From Amorphochlora amoebiformis (taxonomy: Eukaryota > Cercozoa > Chlorarachniophyceae): a DNA stretch of 64,000 nucleotides. The position numbers and the translations under genes are program-made. The stretch is from contig BAAHQB010000314.1 in NCBI GenBank assembly GCA_054601695.1, forward strand, positions 124,001-188,000, read 5' to 3'. Of the stretch, positions 42,142 to 64,000 are shown one piece after another; within the stretch, counting starts at the first letter, position 1, and each line of letters opens with the position of its first letter. The notes under the pieces are model-generated. The model worked only from the letters and a program-made list of their open reading frames with translations, searched no databases and was not told the DNA's origin.

Positions 42142-42206
42142 TGTATCAATGTACTGACGTGGGTGTGAACATGTGTATCAGGCATACTTATATACATATA
42201 TGTATG

Positions 42207-42264
<58 letters not shown>

Positions 42265-42431
42265 CATATATATACATATACATATATGCACACATAAATA
42301 TATATATTTTGAAAATGTATCAGGCAAATCTCCCAAAGCACATATCGCAGCTTCAAGAGCTCATGGGAAAGATTATCGAAGAGGAGGAGAAGAAAAAACC
42401 ACTCGCCACAGCCAAAACTAACAATCGTTGA
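40516..42431 (+). CDS. Borealin-like chromosomal passenger complex subunit
   Basis: Exons 40516-40558, 40694-40929, 41362-41493, 41733-41855, 41958-42074 and 42324-42431 (TGA) join in phase to give about 252 residues. Borealin partners Survivin and INCENP to place Aurora kinase on centromeres and the spindle midzone. The N-terminus (YMDELKLE, then a basic helix, then [13 protein letters not shown]) matches the Nbl1/Borealin N-terminal domain that forms the three-helix bundle. The middle is basic and disordered ([14 protein letters not shown]). The C-terminal part ([19 protein letters not shown], then [15 protein letters not shown]) resembles the Borealin C-terminal dimerisation domain. Alternative: another coiled-coil mitotic protein, but both ends fit. 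Only two of its introns carry long (TA)n. Confidence 0.75.
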
Positions 42432-43317
42432 GTGACATGTTGTAGATGTAGAGAGTGTGCCCAGACACTAGATGTGGCATGAGCTCAACAACGTCCACCC
42501 GTAATTAACACCACTGTGTTGTCACGACTCGATTGCTACCTAAATCGGACTATATCTCTTTACAATATATATCCAGTATGTACTCTATACTCTAGATATA
42601 CTATCCGTAGTAGATTAAATCAGTAAGTACCATGTCTAGGTCCATATGCTAGATATCTAGGATATGTGAGACCTAGGACTAGTAGGAGACCTAGAGACCA
42701 ATCTAGATATATAAATTCTAGATATTCTAGATACATCTACTAGATCTAGATACACTAGATACATCTAGTACATGCACATATACTAGATGTATATCACAGC
42801 ATATCATTAAATTCGGAAATCACTTCGCGATCGCGACTTTCGCGCGATAGTAATTACTTAAGGAATAACCTCTAGAACCTCGGTAATCTAGATGTTATCC
42901 TTATCTAGCTTATCTATCTATATGTATTCGGCCGGAGTTACCAGAGTTGTACTAAATTATCCGTGAGTATATATCTACGAGATCCTAGGATCTAGAGGAA
43001 CATACCATTGTATGCTCATTGATAGATATCGTTATATATCCAGTATAGGTATGATATCTAGGATATGAATTCATTCAAGTGGTTTAATCTTAATTAAATT
43101 TGGAAATTAATCTCTCCGCTCGCGAAGCCGTGGCATTTTTGAAGTGGTGTGGCTTTTACTGGAAGTCGAAGGCACACCTGTATGGCCAAGATGAGGGTTC
43201 TTACAAAGCTTAGACTGTGACATGAAAGGTCTACTCAGCTCTCTACGATCAACGCCTTGAAGGATGCATTTTATACTCTTGGTATTTGGTCCGTTTGATG
43301 CAAGTGTAGCCTTCGTA
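42432..43317. other. Palindrome-rich spacer between convergent genes
   Basis: Starts at the Borealin-like stop. 42540-43060 is rich in CTAGATATCTAG-like palindromes. The right part (43107-43317) is normal-looking sequence downstream of the MFS stop. It is open on the minus strand but not in the gene's frame, and is probably 3' UTR. Confidence 0.55.
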
Positions 43318-43414
43318 TTAGGTCCGTTGGATGCACAAGTTGAAATTGATGCCATGCACGCCGCGGAGAATAGAACCTGTTGGTATTCTCATATGCAAAT
43401 GCACGAAAACATGG

Positions 43415-43507
<93 letters not shown>

Positions 43508-43562
43508 TATATATTATATATACGTTATATATATATATATAATATATATATATTATATATAT

Positions 43563-43639
<77 letters not shown>

Positions 43640-43662
43640 CATATATATAATATATATGTAAA

Positions 43663-43715
<53 letters not shown>

Positions 43716-44423
43716 ACATGTACATTATACATGTATACACACACACGCACACACACACACAAACACACACACACACTCACACACACACACATATATATAT
43801 ATATATAATATATATATATATATTTTATAAATATGTATACACACACACACATACACACACACACACACATATATATATAAATGTATGATTATTATTATAT
43901 CCACAAGTGAATAATGATTTTTACAAACCAATCATATATATATATATATATCTACAGTGAATAATGATTATTGTTATGTATAGTATGAATACTTGTTATT
44001 AGATATATGTAAGTTGTTAGATATATGTAAATTATTAGTTATATGTAAGTTATTAATATATTTAAGATTAGTAAGATGAGCTAAGATCATTAGATATATG
44101 TAAGTTATTAGTTATATGTAAGTTATTAATATACTTAAGATTAGTAAGATGAGCTAAGATCATTAGATATATGTAAGTTATTAGATATATGTAAGTTATT
44201 AATATATTTAAGATTAGTAAGATGACCTAAGATCATTAGATATATGTAAGTTATTAGATAAGTTGTTAGATTTATCTAAGTTATTAGATATATGTAAGTT
44301 ATTAATATATTTAAGATTAGTAAGATGACCTAAGATCTGGAAACCGCATCCTCCGAGCAAAGGCCCGATAGCTAAAGTATACATACATACTTAACAACAT
44401 ACACCTATCAACTATGGACTGGG

Positions 44424-44456
<33 letters not shown>

Positions 44457-44467
44457 ATATATTATAT

Positions 44468-44517
<50 letters not shown>

Positions 44518-45262
44518 AGTTGCATATGTACAAGTTAAAAATGCACATACCCCAGCCAATGGCGTACGTTGCGTTCCAAAGGCCAGAAAGGCGAGCATGG
44601 ACTGTCTTCGAGGTGGAGGATACCTAACATACCCAAGATAAAAAAACCGAACCCCCGCACTCAACATTCACACGTGTGTACCTAGACTAGACTCCTATGT
44701 CACAAACACTTTTAAGAATGTAAACAAGGGATCGTGAGTATTGTATCATTACTTACCCCAACGATTAGGTCGGGATACCCTGCAGTACATCCCGTACTCC
44801 CAAATCCTACCACAAGCACAACCACAAACACAAACAAAAACACAAACAAAAACACAAACAAAAACACAAGCACAAACACACACGAACACAAACACAAACA
44901 CAAGCAAAAGCACAAACACAAGCACAAACACAACCACAGACACAACCACAACAACACCATACACGAGAAACGCACAAAAAGCAACAAATACAACAAACAC
45001 ACACAACACACACAACAAACACACACAGAGTACATCAGACTAACGCACAAGCATGAGGCAATGAACCAAGGAGGCAATGAACCAATGAGGCAATGAGGCT
45101 ATGAAGCAATAATGCAATAAAGCAGGTTATGGCATAGTTATCGTCAAGTAAAAAGACCTACAAAAACAAATTCCCTCTCTCATTCCACCCTTTTCTCATA
45201 CAATCCACAACCTTTAAACACCTTCGGACAACGCCGGGGACTCTTTCTCTCTCTCTCTCTCT

Positions 45263-45312
<50 letters not shown>

Positions 45313-45919
45313 TTCGCTCTTTCTCTCTTTCTCTCTCTCTCTCTTTCACTATCTCTTTCTCTCTCTCTCTCTCCCTATCTCTCCTTATAAATATCTCTCT
45401 CTGTCTCGTTCTCTCCCTTTCCCTCCCTCTCTCTCTCTCTCTTTCTCTCTCTTTCTTTCTCCTTCCCTCTTTTCCTCTTCTCCCCAGTCTCTCTTTCTCC
45501 CTCTCTCTTTTCCTCTTTTCCCAGTCTCTCTTTCTCCCTCTCTCTTTTCCTCTATTCCCTCGTCTCTCTCTCTCTCCCTCTCTCTTTTCCTCTTTTCCCC
45601 AGTCTCTCTTTCTCCCTCTCTCTTTTCCTCTTTTCCCCAGTCTCTCTCAGTCCCTCGTGGATTTGTTACTCGTGCTGTTTTTCTCAATGTTCTCTTTTTC
45701 ATATGGTTTTCTAGTTGCTTGTCATCGTCATCATTACCTTTCAGCACCATGGCCACCCAGATGGCCGTTGTATTGTCAAATACCTCGCCGACTCCCCTAT
45801 CATATCATACACATCGTACGATATCACATATTAACACCCTATAATATCATGCTCATCGTACGATATCACATATTAACATGTCATACAGATATCACACGTC
45901 AAACGAATTGCTATGATAC

Positions 45920-45962
<43 letters not shown>

Positions 45963-46118
45963 TATATATATATATAATATATATATATATATATTATATA
46001 TACATATGTATATATACATGTGCACATATGTATATATATATATATATATATATAAACACATATATATACATATGTATGTATTATATTATACTATACACAT
46101 ATATAATATAGATACATA

Positions 46119-46153
<35 letters not shown>

Positions 46154-46792
46154 GTACACCGAATTTGAATTGGTCCTAGCATGAAAAAGCAAAAGGATAT
46201 ACAGTGATTGCATACATACATACATATGTTACGATATTCATGGTTGTATACCGAATTTGAATTGGTCCTAGCATCGAAAAGCACAAGGCAAGTGCCAGCA
46301 ATCCAAGACCCTGCACAATCTTGAACATACAACCCTTTCTCTAGAAATTCAAACACAACAACATCATACATCAACACACACAATCTGACTGATATGGAAT
46401 CAATTCGAACCATCTATGCCATGTACTCAACGTAACATTGGGCCTACGTGTTTACTAATTATATACTCAATGTATACATTCTATATATAATATATATATA
46501 TATATATTACATTAATTATGTGTATATACATATATATTTACATATGCATATGCATATACATATATACATACACATATATACACACACATATATATATACA
46601 TATGTATATGCATATATATATATATATATATACATATAAATATATATATGTAATATTATGTACATATACATACATACACACATATACACACACACACATA
46701 CATATATACATATACATACACATACATATACATATTCAGATGTACATATATACATATATATACATACACATATATACATATAACATATACAA

Positions 46793-46834
<42 letters not shown>

Positions 46835-46998
46835 GATATTTACGTATATGTGAATATTATACTATATATATATATATATATATGTAATATATATATATAT
46901 ATATATTATATTATATATACATTATATTTACGTATATGTGAATATTATACTATATATATATATATATATATTATACATATATATATATACATACATAG

Positions 46999-47038
<40 letters not shown>

Positions 47039-47293
47039 TATACATATATATATATATATATATACATGACGTGTTTGGTACCTGGTTGTTGTTGTTGTTG
47101 TTGTTGTTGTGTTTGTGTGATACGGAGTCGTCCTCATCCTTCTCCTCATCCATCTCCTCATCCTTCTAAACAACAAATATATAAAATCCAATTTCAAATA
47201 TAAAATCAATATATATTCATATACATTTATTCAAATACAATATACTACACATATTATATTAGTTATATTAGTTATATACTATATGGATGTATT

Positions 47294-47338
<45 letters not shown>

Positions 47339-48695
47339 TTTATACACATAGACAAACCGAGTAGGAGTCAAGTAGACATCCGAGTGGCATGCTGGTGATG
47401 ATGTAGGAGACGGATGAAACCATGAACGCGATGCCAACGATCGACACATCCACCTTCTCCTCCTGCAAGATACATCAAACTCGTCAAACGCACAAACACA
47501 GACACAGGCGCAGCTCTTGGGCAGAGTTTGCAGCATGAGGGTATTTGTGTTGGACCTCGAGGCGGCACTCGAGGGTGGGGTCGAGTGAGGCGACGAGCGC
47601 CGAGTTGATGCCCAAGGACGCAATGGTTATCAACCGCGACCTATTCAGAATCTACAAAACAAAAGTATTCTCACGCAACCAAGTGTATGTTGCCCCCCCC
47701 CACACACAAAACAAATACATACACGCACAGATGAACAGGTGCAAAAGCAGGAGAGAAGACGGTCCACAACAGTTGAAATATCATTTTCAATTGTGACCGA
47801 CACACACACACCACTTGAGAGTAATGTTAAAGTGTGCGAAACACACTTAAAGAGCCATTTCATTTTGAATCGTGTGTGTTTGACCTCATACAGGGACACG
47901 GAAACCACTCCCGTCTCTCGGGAGGCGGTGGAGTGTCCTTCCTCGCTATCGGTTCCCTTCCCTCTAAACGCTTGACTCGAGTCCTTCGCCTTCTCCTCCG
48001 CCTCAGCCTCACCACTCGAGGGAGGCTGCTCGCCACGGTCGGCCTGGTCGGTCATGTGAGGGTTCGGGAGATCGAAGCAGAGAACGATGAGAAGGATAAA
48101 GAATGGCAGTGCGGAGAACACGATGAACGGGAACAGGAACGCGCCGACACCGCTGGCCTCGCCGTATTCATACAGGATGCCGCCTTTGTATCAGTTTTTT
48201 TCGTAACCGTTTTCAAACAAATAGCTAGAAATGTTATGGGTATCATATCGGTACATATGGTATCGTGGGAGTTTGAGGCTTATGTTTGTGTTTACACGGC
48301 GGTATCATGACGCTCTCCCTTGACGTACACGTTACACGCCGCTATCATCATGCTCTCGCTTGACGTACGTATTTACACTTGACGTAAATATTTACACATG
48401 GCGTGCATATTTACACTTGAAGGTACATATTTACATCGGTTGACGTACATATTTACACTTGAAGTACATATTTACATCGGTTGACGCACATATTTACACT
48501 TGAAGTACATATTTACATCGGTTGACGTAGATATTTACACTTGAAGTACATATTTACATCGGTTGACGTAGATATTTACACTTGCTCTTTGCGACTCGCA
48601 CCTCCGCATGTAAAAACTAAACACCCTACACCATAGAGCAGAGAATCTCTCTCTCTCTCTCGCTCTCTCTCCCTCTCACACACTCTCTCTCGCTC

Positions 48696-48729
<34 letters not shown>

Positions 48730-49497
48730 GCTCTCTTTCGCTCTCTCTCTCTCTCTCGCTCTCCCTCTCTCTCTCGCTCTCTGTCGCTCTCTCGAATGTG
48801 ATAAATACGACCGAGATCGTTACATTACAGACGAGTTAGGAAAATGGGAATTTTTTTCGCTATTTTCAGAAGTTGATTTCATTTTCATCAAGTTTGTTGT
48901 TAGGCTTCATATCTTCTACCGATGGGGGGTCCTGCCATACATCCGATACCGCACGTCGTGCAGATCACGGCAGAGATGGCGCCGGGATTGGCGCGGAACC
49001 TAAGTTGATGCCAAACCGTCATCATCTTTATGATAACACGACACCTAGATAAATTGGGGCTAGAGCATGGATTTACGAGTATGAATTGGGTATATGTGGC
49101 TTTAGGTTGGATGTCGTGCAGCTAGAGCAGGGGTTTAGGCGGATGAGGTGGACATAAGTGGCCTTAGGATGGATGCACAGCAGCTAGACCAGGATGAGGT
49201 GGAAATACGTGGCCTTAGGTTTGATGTAAAGCAGCTTGACCAGGGGTTTACGATTCCGATAAAGGTGTTTCGCTCGGCATTGTATAACGACAACAAAGGG
49301 TCGGCTGTGAGTTGTGCGAGATACAGATGATAGTATATGTTTGTTATATGTCCATGCATACTTCTCGGTGTGTGTAAACCTGTAGTTGGCCATCACGATA
49401 CTACCCGTCTCGGCAACCGAACCAAACTAAGAACAAACATAGCATATATATATATATGTGTGTATATATATGTATACATAGATACATATATATATAT

Positions 49498-49536
<39 letters not shown>

Positions 49537-49690
49537 TACACTTCACGTATTTATATATATATATATGTATTTGCATGTATATTATACGTATTGGAATGTA
49601 AAAATATGAAAATATGACACTAAGTGTATATATATGTTCAGAAAATTTACAAACAAATTATAAAAATAGATGTACAATATATATATATTT

Positions 49691-49728
<38 letters not shown>

Positions 49729-50421
49729 ATTTTTAATATATGAGACACCATGGGTATTATGTATATGACTCATCATACTTCTGTGCATACATGAATGTAT
49801 ATGTTATTATATATATATATATATATGTAGAATAGTATAGTGCATATTAATTTACCAAGCCAGCAAGAAAATAGGTGGTGAGAAACACCCACTTCTCCAC
49901 GTACTGCGGCAGGGCGAAAAACTAAAGCAAGTTAAGTACCACAAACAAAATCACATTCCAAAAGCCAAGCACATGAACGGGGACATGCTTGGTCGAAACA
50001 TACGATATACGATATACAATGTACAATGTACGATGTATCCCAACGCTTGTCACACATAAACCAACCTTAGCTATCGTGGGCGTAGCGCCAAACAGGAATA
50101 TGAGCACCGCGACGCTTGAAACCCCAACCACTACGCATCGCTTCAACCCCAGTCTGGATGTTATCTTCCTCATCTTTTTTACAACATGTACACAGCATGT
50201 TGTACATATGTAACCTTTGCATGGTATCGGTGGCCGTGATGGAGGTGATGGCGATACCCAGAGGGTACGCCGAGAAGATCAAACCCGAAAATGAACCCGA
50301 TATTCCGTGAGCTGACATAACACTCAAATTATGTACACATATTTAGGAATTCAAACACCTGTACATATACAATACACGCATATATCTACGTTAGATATAT
50401 ATGTATATACACATTTATGTA

Positions 50422-50464
<43 letters not shown>

Positions 50465-50497
50465 GCATATGTACACACATATATATATATATATACA

Positions 50498-50567
<70 letters not shown>

Positions 50568-50569
50568 TT

Positions 50570-50633
<64 letters not shown>

Positions 50634-50648
50634 ATATAAATGTATACG

Positions 50649-50681
<33 letters not shown>

Positions 50682-50696
50682 GTATGTATATATATA

Positions 50697-50742
<46 letters not shown>

Positions 50743-51721
50743 CACACACACACACATATATATATATATACATTATAATAATATACATATATTTGTATAT
50801 TATATTATAGCACGAAGTATGTTACTCTCTGCGTAGTAGGGAAAGAAAGCCGACAGGAAAGTCGCGATCGAGTAGCTGTTGGAAAAATAGCAAAACAACT
50901 CTCAAGCCGTACACAAACAATGCTTAATTCAACTCAATTCAGCTAGCAGAGTTAACAGCAAAAAGAGCATGGAAACTCAAGGAGGCTAATAAGGAAAGAA
51001 CATGGAAATTCAAGGAGGCTAACATCGAAAGAACATGGAAACTCGAGGAGAGTAACAGTGAAAAGGACATGGAAAGTCAAGGAGAATAACAGCGAAAACA
51101 AGGCGGTAGGGAGACTTACAGCGAAAACAACACAGCAAGCGTCACCGCGAGGATAATCATGTCCTCCGTCTTCTAAACAGACATTTTTTTAGTTAAAAAC
51201 ACCCACAAAAGCAGCGAAAACAACATGGCAAGCGGCACCACGGGCAAGGTCCTATCCTCCATTTTCCAAAGGAATATTTTACTTTTGCGCACCCACAAAC
51301 ACCCCCCGACACATACCATGTTTCTCCCCATCCCCAACACACATCCCCCCGTTCCCCCGCACACATCCCCACATCCCACAAAGCAGGGAGAAAGAAACAG
51401 TGTATGACATATCCATGAGGGTGTGAAACGGTGTTACACCTTTCGAGCATCGTCTCCCAGAGAAATCTTGCGTGTCGTCGTAAACCTAATCGTTTCCCCC
51501 CCCCCTTCCTCTCCTAAGCCCTTTCCCAGTCGCCTGCCCAACAGAGGGGAAGTAGCGGACGGCTCATCATCTGAGGCGGCGATTTCACCCTCAACAGATA
51601 CCCTTTTGAAAAATCTCTCGCCCGACACCGCTAGCGAGGTATCTTGGTCCTCCACTACAGCCAAACAACACCGCTGTCCGCTATCGCCTTGTCTGTTATT
51701 TGCCTCGGACTGCCCGTCCAT
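43318..51721 (-). CDS. MFS transporter resembling SLC18B1
   Basis: Exons in transcript order: 51602-51721 (ATG, tentative), 51120-51172, 50826-50875, 50215-50311, 50066-50168, 49856-49921, 49380-49426, 48920-48999, 47885-48183, 47556-47651, 47358-47462, 47082-47165, 46252-46319, 45738-45796, 44757-44806, 44551-44623, 44330-44371, 43318-43376 (TAA). All joins keep phase, giving about 516 aa. Typical MFS pieces: TM1 [22 protein letters not shown]2 [16 protein letters not shown]; loop 2-3 RLGLKR; TM5/6 [14 protein letters not shown]; acidic central loop; TM8 [17 protein letters not shown]11 [19 protein letters not shown]. The paired GP..GG motifs are those of SLC18 (vesicular amine/polyamine) carriers. 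Odd points: loop 8-9 carries an acidic segment plus eight Asn codons, and the C-terminus stops about 18 residues after TM11, so TM12 appears missing or mis-modelled. Confidence 0.85.
43990..44336. repeat. TTAGATATATGTAAGTTATT tandem repeat
   Basis: A 22-bp unit within a ~70-bp higher-order unit (ending AAGATTAGTAAGATGA), about five higher-order copies. It abuts the donor of exon 44330-44371. Confidence 0.8.
44810..45025. repeat. CA-rich ACACAAACAAAA-type array
   Basis: Degenerate CACAAA/CAAACA units directly adjoin the acceptor of exon 44757-44806. On the coding strand this is a T/G-rich tract preceding the splice acceptor. Confidence 0.8.
45240..45655. repeat. (CT)n microsatellite with ~40-bp higher-order units
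   Basis: About 415 bp of CT. The right half shows a repeating TTTTCCCCAGTCTCTCTTTC unit, about five copies. Confidence 0.85.
46153..46290 (-). repeat. Duplicated 3' edge of an MFS exon with its donor
   Basis: The last ~38 bp of exon 46252-46319 (coding MLGPIQI) plus donor recur about 95 bp downstream in the transcript (46153-46192), with a few substitutions. Confidence 0.75.
48340..48590. repeat. ~42-bp tandem minisatellite, about 6 copies
   Basis: Units contain CATATTTACACTTGAAGTA and CATATTTACATCGGTTGACG. In the intron between exons 48920-48999 and 47885-48183, followed by a TC-rich tract at 48640-48795. Confidence 0.8.
49030..49250. repeat. ~54-bp tandem repeat, about 4 copies
   Basis: Units share GTGGCCTTAGGWTKGATGT and GCAGCTAGACCAGG variants. 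Located in the MFS gene intron upstream of exon 48920-48999. Confidence 0.7.
50965..51105. repeat. ~38-bp AACATGGAAACTCAAGGAGG repeat, 4 copies
   Basis: Degenerate tandem units between exons 50826-50875 and 51120-51172 of the MFS gene. The last units run into the exon 51120-51172 donor region. Confidence 0.7.
51178..51265 (-). pseudogene. Diverged second copy of the TM1 exon
   Basis: The minus strand resembles exon 51120-51172: [19 protein letters not shown] here against [18 protein letters not shown] there. It begins with its own ATG at 51262 but lacks the gtaagt donor and soon reaches a stop. It may be an exon duplication relic or an alternative first exon. Confidence 0.5.
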
Positions 51722-51856
51722 GGGCGCTGGCTGCCCCAGTTTGAATTTCAAACCTACCCGTTATTTTAATTTCTCAGGCCCGAAAAAAATAAAACAAAAA
51801 ACCTCAAAATTTTGAAATCGGAATCTATCTCCGCCACTGACCTCTTTTCCCCTGCA
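51722..51856. promoter_or_regulatory. Putative bidirectional promoter between two transporter genes
   Basis: 135 bp between divergent ATGs at 51721 (MFS) and 51857 (TPT family). It contains an A-rich block near 51784-51806. Confidence 0.4.
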
Positions 51857-60004
<8,148 letters not shown>

Positions 60005-60105
60005 TTATGCAACTTCCACTAATTTGGACTTTTAAAGTTAAAAAACCCTTAAAACGACAATAGCTTAAATTCTGCAGACATAAACTTCCATAAATACACA
60101 CATAT

Positions 60106-60470
<365 letters not shown>

Positions 60471-60649
60471 TATCATATGGTCATCGTGAGTATGATATGA
60501 TTCACATATATCTTGTGATATTTATATAGTATCTAGAGAGGATATACTAGTATACCAATACCTATACCTTAATATAATAATTATATATATATATATATAT
60601 ATATATAGTATATATATATATATATATGTATATATTTAATATCATATAG

Positions 60650-61195
60650 TATTTATATATGGAGGATTGGGTTGGATAGAAGCGATGGATGGATGGATGG
60701 TTGGGTGCAACGGGGAGTGATCGATCGATGGCTTGGATGCACTGGGGGGAGATCGATCGATAGCTTGGCTGCTCTGGGTTCGAGATCGATGGCGTGGAGC
60801 GATGGGAAGGATAGATCGATGGGGTAGCTAGCTGTTGTGGGGAAGGATCGACGGATGGGTTGAGTGCAATGGGGAAGGGTCGATGGGTCGGAAGAAATGA
60901 TCAGATGCGATGATGCACAGATGCGATGACGCACAGATGCGATGATGCACAGATGCGATGATGCACAGATGCGATGATGCACAGATGCGATGATTAAGCA
61001 ATTCAAAATTCGACATTGGGCCCAACGAATCGCAGGTGATGTGAATTGTATGATGAATGAATCGACACGTGTTTGTAGTTGGGTTGTGGTCCTTGTGGAC
61101 TTGTGGTCTATTGACGAATACCCGTCAGCGGCGGGGATTCTGCAAGGTAATATTAGAGGGTCAAATAACAACGCGCCTCGGGGAGTCGGGGTTGA
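60650..61195. other. Intergenic region upstream of the TLC gene, with GATG repeats
   Basis: GATGGATGG and GATCGATCGATGG-type repeats (60660-60890), a 16-bp ATGCGATGATGCACAG array (60898-60990, about 6 copies), then unique sequence to the ATG at 61196. It may include a 5' UTR exon ending at a gtgatg near 61036. Confidence 0.5.
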
Positions 61196-63938
<2,743 letters not shown>

Positions 63939-64000
63939 GTACGCTCATCGCATTGCAATGTCACTCGACGACAATTACGCTCATCGCATTGCAATATCAC

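Noticed and set aside
43107-43355. 82-residue minus-strand open frame with two ASNGPNTK repeats
   Set aside because: It lies in a different frame from the phase-consistent last MFS exon (43318-43376) and mostly downstream of its stop.

Overview
This is nuclear DNA of a eukaryotic alga. Genes are split into many small exons (about 20-330 nt) with canonical GT-AG splice sites. The introns are filled with (TA)n microsatellites, minisatellites and interstitial TTAGGG-type repeats. I rebuilt exons by eye from splice sites, reading-phase continuity and protein-family patterns. In most genes every junction keeps frame, which acts as an internal check. A LIL3-type light-harvesting-like protein with an N-terminal signal/transit region indicates a photosynthetic organism, probably one with a secondary plastid (for example a stramenopile). 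That last step is inference.

Layout: (1) 1-4459 (+), 3' part of a C2-like/PH-like protein; (2) 6032-18102 (-), NOL1/NOP2/Sun RNA m5C methyltransferase, with a tRNA-Tyr-like sequence in one intron; (3) 19510-20776 (-), unknown two-helix membrane protein; (4) 20865-21304 (+), small basic protein; (5) about 23535-23692, an unresolved coding island; (6) 24062-36195 (+), aquaglyceroporin; (7) 37846-40299 (-), LIL3; (8) 40516-42431 (+), Borealin-like protein; (9) 43318-51721 (-), MFS transporter resembling SLC18B1; (10) 51857-60004 (+), triose-phosphate/nucleotide-sugar-type transporter; (11) 61196 to beyond the window (+), TLC-domain membrane protein.

Two architectural rules stand out. Divergent pairs (3/4, 7/8, 9/10) are separated by only about 90-220 bp, so they probably share bidirectional promoters. 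Spacers downstream of stop codons (4460-6031, 21305-22150, 36196-37845, 42432-43317) have little TA microsatellite and are rich in short palindromes (CTAG, GTAC, TACGTA, ATCGAT). Several introns also hold tandem or single copies of the edge of the adjacent exon, splice site included. The genes do not form one pathway. They are housekeeping functions: rRNA/tRNA modification, chlorophyll synthesis support, mitosis, and membrane transport.
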